Origin: UBA2589 sp038120095
GTDB taxonomy: Bacteria > Gemmatimonadota > Gemmatimonadetes > Longimicrobiales > Gaopeijiaceae
Assembly (NCBI GenBank): GCA_038120095.1
Contig: JAYOKZ010000016.1
Span: 5,194 to 69,193 of the forward strand
Reading direction: 5' to 3'
DNA: 64,000 bases
Shown one piece after another: positions 15,699 to 24,785 of this stretch (position 1 is the first letter of the stretch; each line of letters starts with the position of its first letter). The notes under the pieces are model-generated. The model did not search any database and was not told the origin of the DNA. It worked only from the letters and a program-made list of their open reading frames with translations. The position numbers were made by a program, and so were the translations under genes.

Positions 15699-18600
15699 AT
15701 GACGTCATCAACGTCTGCACGTCTCACATCCGGGCTGATGCGCGGGGGGCTTGTTCTGGCTCTCGCCGCCATGCTTGGTTGGTCGCCGGCACCTGTCGCG
15801 GCTCAGGCAACTGGGACGCTGGTGGGTACGGTGCGGGATGCTGCTACGCAGCGTCCGCTTGAGGCGGTCCAGGTGTACATCGTGGGAACCGGTATCGGTG
15901 CCCTGACGAACGCCGCGGGTCGCTACCTTCTGCTGAACGTTCCGGCCGGCGAGCACACGATCGTCGCCGAGATCGTCGGTTATCGTTCGGGCTCTGCGAC
16001 CGTGACGGTCGGTGCCGGACAGTCCGTGGTTCAGGACTTCGCGCTCGAACAGACGGCCATCACCCTCGACGAGGTCGTCGTGACGGGTGCGGGTGTCGCA
16101 ACCGAGAAGCGCAAGCTCGGAAACACGATTGCAACGCTGGACGCGGCCTCTCTCGAGAATGCGCCGATCGCGGACTTCTCGCAGATGATTGCCGGCCGTG
16201 AGCCTGGCGTCGTGGCGCTTCCGTCTTCGGGTGCGACGGGTGAGGGTGCTTCGATCCGGATCCGCGGATCGTCCTCGCTCTCGCAGTTGAACGAGCCCAT
16301 CATCTACGTTGATGGGATCCGCGTCGACCGTTCGGCCGTTTCGCTTTCCGGCACGGGGAACCCGAGCCGACTCGACGACATCCCGCCGGAGTCCATCGAG
16401 CGCGTCGAAATCCTCAAGGGTGCAGCCGCAGCAACGCTGTACGGTACCGAGGCGTCCAACGGCGTGATTCAGATTTTCACCAAGCGTGGTCGTGCCGGCG
16501 CGCCGCAGTTCACGGTTCAGGGAGACTGGACGGGCATCTCACCGAACACCAGCCGGATTGATCCGCTGGCCGACTTCATCGGCCGTGACTGTGGAAGCGA
16601 TCCGGTGGATTGTGCGGCGCTCGCCAGCACGATGCAGCAGCGCTTCGGTGTCTCTCCGGCTCCTTATGAAGTGTTTGAGTATGACGCGGTTCCTGAGATC
16701 CTGTCGAACGGTCTGGGGCAGACCTACTCTGCCTCGGTGACGGGTGGTTCCGAAGCCTTCAACTACTTCATCTCCGGCCGTTACGCCTACGAAGACGGCA
16801 TCATGGACGTGGAGAGCGTGTTCCCGGCGGTCGATGGTATCGATCCGGAGGTCGACACGAACCGACGCGCAGCCATGACGTCGAACTTCACGATCATTCC
16901 GAGTTCGCAGGTTCGCATCGGAATCAGCACGCTGTACTCCGACACGGAGCAGCACACGCCGGACAACGGAAACAACATTTACGGCGTCTTCAGCTCGATG
17001 CTGATGGGGCAGCTTCGTCGTGCGACCACTCAGGCCGAGTCCGGCCCGGGGTCGAACTACTTCGGCGCGCCGGCGTTCGGCACCACGCGTGAGTTCACGT
17101 ACCAGCTGAACAACGCCAAGTCCTCGCACTTTGCGGGAAGCACGACGATCGGCTACACGCCGATCGACGGTTTCCGTCTGGACGGTACGTTCGGCCTCGA
17201 CTTCACGTCCGACGACCGGGTGTTCGGTCGCCCGTATCGCCATGACGTGGACGACTTCACGAACGCGAACGTTTTCGGCGACCGGACGGTCAGTGAAGAC
17301 CGCAGCCGTGAAATCACCGCTGACCTGAAGGGTTCCTGGGTCGCGAATTTCGGTGACAACATCGAGAACACGCTGCTCTTCGGTGGGCAGGGTTTCCTTC
17401 GCACGCGTCAGAGCGCGGGTGGTGGCGGTAACGTCTTCCCGGGCCCCGGTCTCGAGACACTCTCGGCTCTTGCGAACCAGAGTGCCTCTGAGAGCTGGCT
17501 GCGGGTGACCCAGCTTGGCGGGTACGTTCAGGATCAGGTGGGTCTGAACGATTGGATCTTCGCCACGGTCGGTGGTCGTTGGGATGCCAACTCCGCCTTC
17601 GGTACGGAGTTCGCCACGGCGTTCTACCCGAAGGCATCGATCTCCATCGTTCCGAGTCAGGGACTGGACTGGCGCAACGACACATTCTCGACGTTCCGTG
17701 TTCGCGCGGCTATCGGACGCTCCGGGTTGCAGCCTGGCGCGTTCGACAAGTTCACGACCTTCAACCCGGCTCCGTCCGAAGAGGGCCCGGGTGTCTCACC
17801 GGCGAACCTCGGAAACCAGGCGCTCCAGCCTGAGGTTTCCACCGAGTGGGAAGTCGGTACCGAGATGGGGCTGTTCAACGACAGCTGGTCCGTTGATCTG
17901 ACGTACTGGAACCGCTCCGTTGCGGACGCGATGGTGGCGAGGCAGTTCCCTGTCACCGGTGGCTTCACGTCGTCCCAGCTCGTCAACATCGGTGAGCTCG
18001 CTGGCGAGGGCGTGGAAGCGTCGATCCGCGGTAGCCTGCTGCAGACGGAAGGTCTTTCCGTCAACGTGTTTGCGAACACGGCGTATCTGAGTGAGACCAT
18101 CGTCTCACTCGGCGGGGCTCCTCCGCTGAAGACGGGGGGATCGTACCCCCGGTACCGGAACTACCTGCTCGAGGGTTATGCCCCGGGTCAGTACTTCGGT
18201 GCCGTTCTTGCGGATCTCCCGATCCCGCTGAACATCCTGACGCCGGTCGGCGGCGAGTGTGTCGTGCCGACCAACGAGCAGGCTCTGGACTACTTCTCGG
18301 TGCCGCGTAATCCGAGTTCCTTCAAGCCGCTTGCGATTGGGAACAGCACGTTCGGTACGCCGAATGGTGGCGTAGCGTCGAACAACTGCGGTTCCGGTCT
18401 GCTGCAGACCGACATGGGCAAGCCCAACGCCGATTTCACGGGATCGTTCGGTTTCACCGCGTCCTTCGCTCAGAACTTCGAGCTCGCGGCGAACTTCGAT
18501 TACAAGTGGGGTGGGCAGACGCAGGATCTGTCTGGAATGTTCCGCCGCGCAAACGCGGTGATCGGCCGGAACACGCCGCTCGCGGCGAATCTGTTCGCGA

Positions 18601-18983
18601 CCATGATGGACCCCGCATCGTCCGCACAGGAGCGGCTCGATGCAGCCATCAGCTGGGCCGAGAACATCGAGGGCCTCGCGCCGATGTCGGGCATGAACGG
18701 CATCTACGATGCGAATCTGATTCGTTTCCGGGAGCTTTCCCTCACGTACCGGGTGCCCTCGAGCATCGTCGAAGGCTGGGGTCTCAGCACCGCCACGCTC
18801 AACCTTGGCGGTCGTAACCTCGCTCTCTGGATGCCGGGCAGTGAGTATCCGGGCATGGACCCCGAGACCAACGTCATCGGACGCTGCAACGGCGGTCTGA
18901 GCTGCAACTTCCTTCAGGGCACGGAAGGTTGGGCCCTGCCACTCCCACGCCGTTTCACGCTGTCGACGCGTGTGACGTTCTAA
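15699..18983 (+). CDS. SusC/RagA-family TonB-dependent outer-membrane receptor
   Basis: This 1094-residue protein has a signal peptide (ending PVAAQATG). A carboxypeptidase-regulatory-like domain follows (about 36-115, GTVRDAATQRPLEAVQV). Then come the TonB plug (about 125-240, with IRIRGSSSL and PIIYVDGIRVDR) and a long C-terminal beta barrel. SusC proteins import oligosaccharides, peptides or other nutrients across the outer membrane with energy from TonB. The SusD partner follows after 13 bases. The start at 15699 has GGGAGG nearby and gives the signal peptide; upstream extension is rejected. The substrate is unknown: no glycoside hydrolase genes flank it, while peptidases are common in the window. 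Confidence 0.95.
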   Translation: MTSSTSARLTSGLMRGGLVLALAAMLGWSPAPVAAQATGTLVGTVRDAATQRPLEAVQVYIVGTGIGALTNAAGRYLLLNVPAGEHTIVAEIVGYRSGSATVTVGAGQSVVQDFALEQTAITLDEVVVTGAGVATEKRKLGNTIATLDAASLENAPIADFSQMIAGREPGVVALPSSGATGEGASIRIRGSSSLSQLNEPIIYVDGIRVDRSAVSLSGTGNPSRLDDIPPESIERVEILKGAAAATLYGTEASNGVIQIFTKRGRAGAPQFTVQGDWTGISPNTSRIDPLADFIGRDCGSDPVDCAALASTMQQRFGVSPAPYEVFEYDAVPEILSNGLGQTYSASVTGGSEAFNYFISGRYAYEDGIMDVESVFPAVDGIDPEVDTNRRAAMTSNFTIIPSSQVRIGISTLYSDTEQHTPDNGNNIYGVFSSMLMGQLRRATTQAESGPGSNYFGAPAFGTTREFTYQLNNAKSSHFAGSTTIGYTPIDGFRLDGTFGLDFTSDDRVFGRPYRHDVDDFTNANVFGDRTVSEDRSREITADLKGSWVANFGDNIENTLLFGGQGFLRTRQSAGGGGNVFPGPGLETLSALANQSASESWLRVTQLGGYVQDQVGLNDWIFATVGGRWDANSAFGTEFATAFYPKASISIVPSQGLDWRNDTFSTFRVRAAIGRSGLQPGAFDKFTTFNPAPSEEGPGVSPANLGNQALQPEVSTEWEVGTEMGLFNDSWSVDLTYWNRSVADAMVARQFPVTGGFTSSQLVNIGELAGEGVEASIRGSLLQTEGLSVNVFANTAYLSETIVSLGGAPPLKTGGSYPRYRNYLLEGYAPGQYFGAVLADLPIPLNILTPVGGECVVPTNEQALDYFSVPRNPSSFKPLAIGNSTFGTPNGGVASNNCGSGLLQTDMGKPNADFTGSFGFTASFAQNFELAANFDYKWGGQTQDLSGMFRRANAVIGRNTPLAANLFATMMDPASSAQERLDAAISWAENIEGLAPMSGMNGIYDANLIRFRELSLTYRVPSSIVEGWGLSTATLNLGGRNLALWMPGSEYPGMDPETNVIGRCNGGLSCNFLQGTEGWALPLPRRFTLSTRVTF

Positions 18984-18996
18984 GGGAGATCCAACA

Positions 18997-20337
18997 ATGA
19001 TCAATTCAAGAAAGATCTCGGCGTTCGCGCTGCTCGGCGCACTGACCCTGTCCGGGTGCAGTGACCTGCTGGACGTGAACAACCCAAACAACCTGGTCGA
19101 GGAATCCGTTCAGCTGCCTGCGGCGGCTGACGGTCTCGTCAACGGTTCGTTACGCGCGGTCTCAGCGGCCGCCTCGAACGTCTGGCAGGGGCCGGCGGTC
19201 GTCTCGGACGAACTGTACTGGACGGGCTCGCGCGATGCGTGGGGCCAGCTTGACCAGGGGTTCATCGGTGATCCGCTCAACGAGTTCACCGATGGTGCGT
19301 TCCCCTCGCTTGGTCAGGCGACATGGATGGCGGATTACGCCGTCAGTGTTGTCCAGGGCCATGTCGACAGCGGAGACGCTTCGGCGACTCTGCTGGCTCG
19401 CGCCAAGTTGTACCGTGGGATGATCAAGCTGATCGTCGGTGAAAGTCAGGAGGACTATGTGTTCTCCGACAAGCAGACGTCGGGTACGCCCGTCGGTCCT
19501 GGCAACATGCGTAGCGTGATCGAGAGCGCGATCGCGGACTTCACGGATGCGATGGCCAACGGTAGCGCCGACGTCATGGTGGCTGCCCAGGCGATGCGTG
19601 CGCGTGCGTACATGTCGGCTGCGATCTGGGACGCGATCAATCCGTCCGCAGCTGGTTGTACGCTTTCGGACGGTACTGGTTGCGCCCTGGACTTTGGCGC
19701 AGCGGTTGCTGATGCTGGCGCCGTCGTCGGGAGCGTGGGTCTTGGTTCCGACTGGATGTTCAAAGTCGGCTTTTCCGCAGCTTCGACCAGCAGTGGTCAG
19801 CACGGAAATGTGAACCAGCGTGGCGAGAACCAGTGGGTTCAGTCCCTCGTCGCAAGCAGCGGCCCTGGTGCCGGTGCCCGCGGTGAGGTGACCCTGCTGG
19901 ATCCGTACACGGGTGTCGCCGATCCGGCGGTCTCTCAGGCGCTGTCGCAGTATGGCAGCAGCCAGTATGGTTCGCTCACGATGGCATCCGAGCGTCTCAT
20001 GCATCTGATTCTGGCGGAAGACGCGCTGAATGGCGGGGATACCGCAGGGTTCGAGACGCACATCAACCATATCCGCGTCGACATCGATGGCATGGCGCCG
20101 TACGCCGTTGGTGGAGTATCGCCCGTTGCGGGTGTTGCCGACGTGGTGGTTGCGCTGTCGCACACGCGCAGGGCGAATACCCTGTTCCAGGGCCTCCGGC
20201 TCCAGGACATGTATCGCTGGGGTCTCTCGGATGCGAAGTGGCAGGCCGCTTCGCAGGCCGTAACCTCGCCCGGCATGATGCTCCCCATTACGGTCGTGGA
20301 GTGCCGTGCAAACGAGAACGTCCCGGATTGCGGGTGA
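18997..20337 (+). CDS. SusD/RagB-family nutrient-binding outer-membrane lipoprotein
   Basis: This 446-residue lipoprotein has a signal peptide and lipobox LSGC (Cys about residue 25), followed by SDLLDVNNPN, a typical SusD opening. The mature protein is helix-rich with TPR-like pairs, and the RANTLFQGLRLQDMYRWG segment near the C-terminus is characteristic of the family. SusD lids cap the SusC barrel and bind substrate outside the cell. It starts 13 bases after the SusC stop with GGGAG upstream, so the two are cotranscribed. A strong hairpin follows the gene. Confidence 0.9.
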   Translation: MINSRKISAFALLGALTLSGCSDLLDVNNPNNLVEESVQLPAAADGLVNGSLRAVSAAASNVWQGPAVVSDELYWTGSRDAWGQLDQGFIGDPLNEFTDGAFPSLGQATWMADYAVSVVQGHVDSGDASATLLARAKLYRGMIKLIVGESQEDYVFSDKQTSGTPVGPGNMRSVIESAIADFTDAMANGSADVMVAAQAMRARAYMSAAIWDAINPSAAGCTLSDGTGCALDFGAAVADAGAVVGSVGLGSDWMFKVGFSAASTSSGQHGNVNQRGENQWVQSLVASSGPGAGARGEVTLLDPYTGVADPAVSQALSQYGSSQYGSLTMASERLMHLILAEDALNGGDTAGFETHINHIRVDIDGMAPYAVGGVSPVAGVADVVVALSHTRRANTLFQGLRLQDMYRWGLSDAKWQAASQAVTSPGMMLPITVVECRANENVPDCG

Positions 20338-20356
20338 GTTCTCTGCGGTAGGTTGA

Positions 20357-20387
20357 GATGGGCAGGGCGGCTTCCGCCCTGCCCATC
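20357..20387 (+). terminator. Hairpin after the SusC/SusD pair
   Basis: Bases 20357-20370 and 20374-20387 form a perfect 14-bp stem with a CTT loop, 20 bases after the SusD stop. No T-run follows. It probably ends or attenuates the SusCD transcript before the two lipoprotein genes. Confidence 0.6.
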
Positions 20388-20470
20388 GGATCTGCCGATG
20401 CAGGTTGCGGGAGGTGCATTCGCCGGCGGCGGGTGCGCCTCCCTTTGCTTTTGAACCATTCAGGAAGTCA

Positions 20471-20914
20471 ATGATGACAACCTTACGACGTTTGGTCGCG
20501 GTCGCTGCCGCGGTCATCAGCATGACCGGCTGCGAACTTTTCGAAGATCAGGTGCCGGAAGACATCTTTTTCAGAATGTCAGGCCCGACCGGCAGTCAGG
20601 TGATGGTGATCTATTCCAAGCAGTTCGTGGCCGGAGTCAACGAGCTGGGGCAGACGCGGATCGAGGTGTTCGGAGCGGATACGGTTTTTCATACTCTGCC
20701 GATCGACACGATCGTCGATGTCCGGTTGGAGCGGAGGCTGTTCCTCCAGGCCACCCCGGTTCTTGAATCGGATACGATCTCGGTGAACGCCCGCGTGGAC
20801 GTAGATGGTCGGAACATTTTTTCGGAACGCGGGGACCTCTTTCCGACGGTTCCGTGGCAATTCTTCTACCAGTACAACGTGACGTTCACTCAGGATGTCG
20901 AGGTGATCATCTGA
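20471..20914 (+). CDS. Small lipoprotein of unknown function
   Basis: This 147-residue protein has a short signal peptide and lipobox (SMTGC), so it is lipid-anchored. The mature part looks like a beta-rich domain (strands such as SQVMVIYSKQFVAG and QTRIEVFGADTV). I do not recognise a family. It is preceded by AGGAAG. ATG at 20471 or 20474 are both possible. Its stop overlaps the next start (TGATG), so these two are coupled. Its position after SusC/SusD suggests an accessory surface lipoprotein of that uptake system, but a hairpin separates them. Confidence 0.75.
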   Translation: MMTTLRRLVAVAAAVISMTGCELFEDQVPEDIFFRMSGPTGSQVMVIYSKQFVAGVNELGQTRIEVFGADTVFHTLPIDTIVDVRLERRLFLQATPVLESDTISVNARVDVDGRNIFSERGDLFPTVPWQFFYQYNVTFTQDVEVII

Positions 20915-21450
20915 TGACCCGAGGACTGTGGTCCCGCGCCGTACTCGCCCTGGGCGCATTAGCGATCCTCTCCGGATGCTATTCGTATCGAACGGTGGAA
21001 ACGGCTCCGGTCGGCGCGGCGGTTCGTGTCGATCTTCCGATCGATCGGCCGGTCAACGCTCCGCGTGGTCCCGAGTCCGTGATGATCGAAGGGCTCCTCG
21101 TAGAGAGTGGAGACACGGTCATCATGGTGGTCGAATCACGCCGTGAATACGGTGCCTACCGGGAAGTGGTTCAGGTCGACACCCTGTCGGTAGCCGCCGA
21201 TCGTATCGCCACGATGGAAATCAAGGAGTTTTCGCGAGGCAGGTCCCTCGCCCTGGGACTCACCGTGGCGAGTGCGGTGACCCTCGGTGCGGCCGTGGCA
21301 TTCGGCCTGGGTGGTGGTCGTTCAGGCGACCCTGGCGATGGCACTCCTCCCCTGCCGGATGCGAGCCTTGTGGGCGCGACCGGCGTTGTTCCGGGCTTGA
21401 GATGGGAGTTCCGTCCGCTCTCCTTGATCAGGGCGCTCGTCGGCCATTGA
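20914..21450 (+). CDS. Small lipoprotein with C-terminal hydrophobic segment
   Basis: This 178-residue protein has lipobox LSGC (Cys about residue 23) followed by YSYRTVETAPVG. A beta-rich middle region (VMIEGLLVESGDTVIMVVES) ends in a hydrophobic Gly/Ala stretch (about residues 109-130, LALGLTVASAVTLGAAVAFGLG) that could be a membrane helix. The function is unknown; the VDTLSVAADRIATME pattern resembles small Gemmatimonadota lipoproteins that I cannot name. It is translationally coupled to the upstream lipoprotein (TGATG). Confidence 0.75.
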   Translation: MTRGLWSRAVLALGALAILSGCYSYRTVETAPVGAAVRVDLPIDRPVNAPRGPESVMIEGLLVESGDTVIMVVESRREYGAYREVVQVDTLSVAADRIATMEIKEFSRGRSLALGLTVASAVTLGAAVAFGLGGGRSGDPGDGTPPLPDASLVGATGVVPGLRWEFRPLSLIRALVGH

Positions 21451-21571
21451 GGAGGAGGGGACGGGTGCGGATTGCCGGTTGCAGTATGCTGATCACGGAA
21501 CCGCATCGTTGCAGGATCACCCTTGAGGGCCGTCCGTGCCCTTTCCTGAAGGCTACAACAGGATGTGCATC

Positions 21572-24500
21572 ATGAGTTCGTTGCTGAACAAGTCGCGCAG
21601 GAGAATTCGAAAGACCGTAACCCTGTCGGGTGCGGTCCTCGCCACGCTCACGCTCGTGAACCCCGGCGCTGCCAGCGGGCAGGAATTCGACGAGGGCCTC
21701 TTCGACATGCTTTCCTGGCAGAACGCGGGGATTCCGAGAGGCGGGCGTTCGACGGCCGTGGCGGGCAGTGATTCGCGTCCCCTCGAGTATTACTTCGGGG
21801 CGGTGGGCGGGGGTCTGTGGAAAACGACGGATGGCGGTTCGAACTGGCGGCCTGTCACGGATGGACAGATCACCTCGTCGTCGGTGGGTGCGGTCGCGGT
21901 CTGTGAATCGGACCCGGACGTCGTCTACATCGGCACCGGAGAAACCCAGCTTCGCGGCAACGTGATGCAGGGAGACGGCGTGTACAAATCGTCGGATGCC
22001 GGCCGGACGTGGGAGCATCTGGGGCTGGTGGAGACACAGAATATCGCGAGGATCCGTATCCATCCGGACAATTGTGATGTCGCGTGGGTTGCGGCGTTTG
22101 GTCAGCACTCGACCGAGAACCCCGAGCGAGGCGTGTACAAGACGACGGACGGGGGTGAGACGTGGGACCTCACGCTCTTCAAGAGCGACAAGGCGGGCGC
22201 GACCGACCTCGTGGTCGATCCGAACGATCCGGACGTCCTCTATGCGGCGATCTGGGAGGCGTGGCGCAAGAGTTGGGGAATGAGTTCCGGTGGACCCGAG
22301 TCCGGTCTCTGGAAGTCGACCGACGGCGGCCACTCGTGGATGGATATCACGGGCAACCTCGGCTTTGACGCCGCGGACCCGATCGGAAAGATCGGCGTGG
22401 CGGTATCCGGTGCGAACTCCGACCGCGTCTGGGTGATTGTCGAGCACCGGGATGCCGGGGGTGTGTACCGCTCCGACGATGGTGGTGACTCCTTCGAGTA
22501 CGTGAATGACGAGCGGAAGCTGCGGCAGCGGGCTTTCTACTACACCCGCATTTATGCGGACCCTCAGGACGAGGATGTCGTCTACGCTCTCAACACGGGT
22601 TTCTATCGGTCGCGCAACGGAGGTGAGACGTTTCCGCAGTCGATCCGGGTTCCGCACGGCGACAACCACGATCTGTGGATCGCACCGTCCGATCCCGATC
22701 GGATGATCAACTCGAACGACGGGGGAGGGAACGTCTCGTTCAATGGCGGCCAGAGCTGGACCGATCAGGAGTATTCGACAGCTCAGTTCTACCGGGTGAC
22801 CACCACGAACCACGAGCCGTATCACATCTGTGGTGCACAGCAGGACAACTCGACGGCCTGTACGCCGTCGTCTGGCTGGAATCACCTCTCCGCGGCCGGA
22901 GGCTTCGGGGGCAGCGGTGCAGGTTCGTACTATTACGCCGTCGGAGGATGCGAAAGCGGCTACATCGCCCCGCACCCTGTCGAGCTCGACATCTTCTACG
23001 CGGGCTGCTACGGAGGCTCGCTGTCCCGGTACGACCACGGCACGGGCTTCTCGAGGGCCATCAACGTCTGGCCCGAAAACCCGATGGGCCAATCCGCCGA
23101 GGATCTTCGCGAGCGGGTACAGTGGACCTTCCCGATCGTCTTCGATCGGCATGATCCGGACGTTCTGTACACGGGAACACAGAAAGTGTGGAAGACGACG
23201 ACCGAGGGGCAGAGCTGGGTACAGATCTCTCCCGATCTTACGCGAAATGAGCCGATGACGGTCGGCCCGTCGGGCGGTCCGATCACGCTGGACCAGACTG
23301 GAGTGGAGACGTACGCAACGGTGTTCGCCATTGCGCCGTCTCCGCACGATCCCAACGTCATCTGGGCGGGGTCGGATGACGGGTATGTGCATGTAACCCG
23401 AGATGCGCGGGCTGCATCGCCCTCGTGGGATCGGGTGACGCCCCCGGACGCCCCCGACTTCGTGCGTATCAACACGATTGAGGCTTCGCCCAACACGCCG
23501 GGCAAGGCCTATGTGGCGGGTATTCGTTATCTCGTCGACAATGATCGCAGCCCGTACATCTGGAAGACCGAGGACTACGGCGAGACGTGGACGAAGATCG
23601 TGGACGGGATACCGGCGGACGACTTCATTCGTGCGGTTCGTGAGGACCCCGTTCGCCCCGGGCTGCTGTATGCGGCCTCGGAGCGGACCGTTTATGTCTC
23701 GTGGAACGACGGTTCGTCGTGGCAGCCGCTGACCATGAACCTGCCGGTGACTCAGGTCTCCGATCTCGTGGTGGAGGAGCATGATCTCGTGATCGGGACC
23801 CACGGCCGGGGGTTCTGGGTCATGCGGTCGATTGGACCGCTTCGTCAGATGACCGAGACTGTGGCGAATGCCGACTTCTGGCTGTTCGATCCGAAGGATC
23901 CGGTGCGTCGCTTCGACAATGCCGTCAGCATCGACTATATCCTCGCCGAGGATGCCGACCATGTGATGCTCGAATTCATGGATGGAGCGGGAGACGTGCT
24001 CGCCAGCTACGAGGCGTTTGCGGAAGACGACGACGAGGAAGACGAGGCTCCGCAGGGTTTCAACCCGTTCGGGGGTGGTGGAAGCCAGGCCCCCGGCCTG
24101 TCGGCCGGCTCGAATCGGTTTCGCTGGAACATGCGACTGGATGGCTGGACTGATTTCGAGGGGAGGATCTTCTGGGCTGCTGGCAACCAGGGGCCGTCGG
24201 TGCTGCCAGGTCCGTATCAGGTGCGTCTTACCGTCAACGGTGAGAGCATGACGCAGGACTTCGAGATTCGCATGAACCCGCGGGCGATGGCGGAGGGGGT
24301 TACCGCAGCGGACCTGCAGGAACGGTTTGACTTCGCGATCCAGATTCGTGATCGAGTCACGGATGCCAACGAGGCGGTGCTGCGGATGCGCTCGATCAAG
24401 GCGCAGATTCAGGACCGTATCGGTCAGAATGACAACGCTGAATTGGCGCAGCTCGGGGGAGCAGTGTCCGACCGACTCAGCGAAGTGGAGGGTGAGGTCT

Positions 24501-24766
24501 ACCAGGTGCAGAACCGGTCGAACCAGGACCCGCTGAACTACCCGATCAAGCTCAATAACAAGATCGCCGCGCTTCAGAATCTCGTGGAAGGTGCCGAGAG
24601 TCGGCCGACTGAACAGTCCTACGAAGTCTTCCAGACCCTGTCGACGCAGCTCGAGACCGAGTTGGAACAGATGGATCTCGTCATCCAACAGGATCTTGCG
24701 CGGCTGAACGAACTGTTGCGGGAGTTGGGACTGGAGGCCATCGACGCGGAGCGTCTGATCACCTGA
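21572..24766 (+). CDS. Secreted sortilin/VPS10-like BNR-repeat (YVTN/WD40-like) protein
   Basis: This protein of about 1064 residues has a signal peptide (ending GAASGQEFDE). Two consecutive propellers carry repeated Asp-box motifs (TTDGGSNWRP, SSDAGRTWEH, TTDGGETWD, STDGGHSWMD, RSDDGGDSFE, TEDYGETWTK). An acidic linker (AEDDDEEDEA) and Gly-rich loop near residue 825 lead to an Ig-like region. A helical C-terminus (about 910-1064) resembles the sortilin-associated helical domain of large secreted bacterial BNR proteins. Such proteins are often labelled glycosyl hydrolase, but no catalytic site is evident. ATG 21572 (AGGA 8 bases upstream) and ATG 21563 are both reasonable starts. A very long open frame on the opposite strand (21428-24805) is a shadow of it. 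Confidence 0.85.
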   Translation: MSSLLNKSRRRIRKTVTLSGAVLATLTLVNPGAASGQEFDEGLFDMLSWQNAGIPRGGRSTAVAGSDSRPLEYYFGAVGGGLWKTTDGGSNWRPVTDGQITSSSVGAVAVCESDPDVVYIGTGETQLRGNVMQGDGVYKSSDAGRTWEHLGLVETQNIARIRIHPDNCDVAWVAAFGQHSTENPERGVYKTTDGGETWDLTLFKSDKAGATDLVVDPNDPDVLYAAIWEAWRKSWGMSSGGPESGLWKSTDGGHSWMDITGNLGFDAADPIGKIGVAVSGANSDRVWVIVEHRDAGGVYRSDDGGDSFEYVNDERKLRQRAFYYTRIYADPQDEDVVYALNTGFYRSRNGGETFPQSIRVPHGDNHDLWIAPSDPDRMINSNDGGGNVSFNGGQSWTDQEYSTAQFYRVTTTNHEPYHICGAQQDNSTACTPSSGWNHLSAAGGFGGSGAGSYYYAVGGCESGYIAPHPVELDIFYAGCYGGSLSRYDHGTGFSRAINVWPENPMGQSAEDLRERVQWTFPIVFDRHDPDVLYTGTQKVWKTTTEGQSWVQISPDLTRNEPMTVGPSGGPITLDQTGVETYATVFAIAPSPHDPNVIWAGSDDGYVHVTRDARAASPSWDRVTPPDAPDFVRINTIEASPNTPGKAYVAGIRYLVDNDRSPYIWKTEDYGETWTKIVDGIPADDFIRAVREDPVRPGLLYAASERTVYVSWNDGSSWQPLTMNLPVTQVSDLVVEEHDLVIGTHGRGFWVMRSIGPLRQMTETVANADFWLFDPKDPVRRFDNAVSIDYILAEDADHVMLEFMDGAGDVLASYEAFAEDDDEEDEAPQGFNPFGGGGSQAPGLSAGSNRFRWNMRLDGWTDFEGRIFWAAGNQGPSVLPGPYQVRLTVNGESMTQDFEIRMNPRAMAEGVTAADLQERFDFAIQIRDRVTDANEAVLRMRSIKAQIQDRIGQNDNAELAQLGGAVSDRLSEVEGEVYQVQNRSNQDPLNYPIKLNNKIAALQNLVEGAESRPTEQSYEVFQTLSTQLETELEQMDLVIQQDLARLNELLRELGLEAIDAERLIT

Positions 24767-24785
24767 TATCCTGCGGGGGTCGCCC

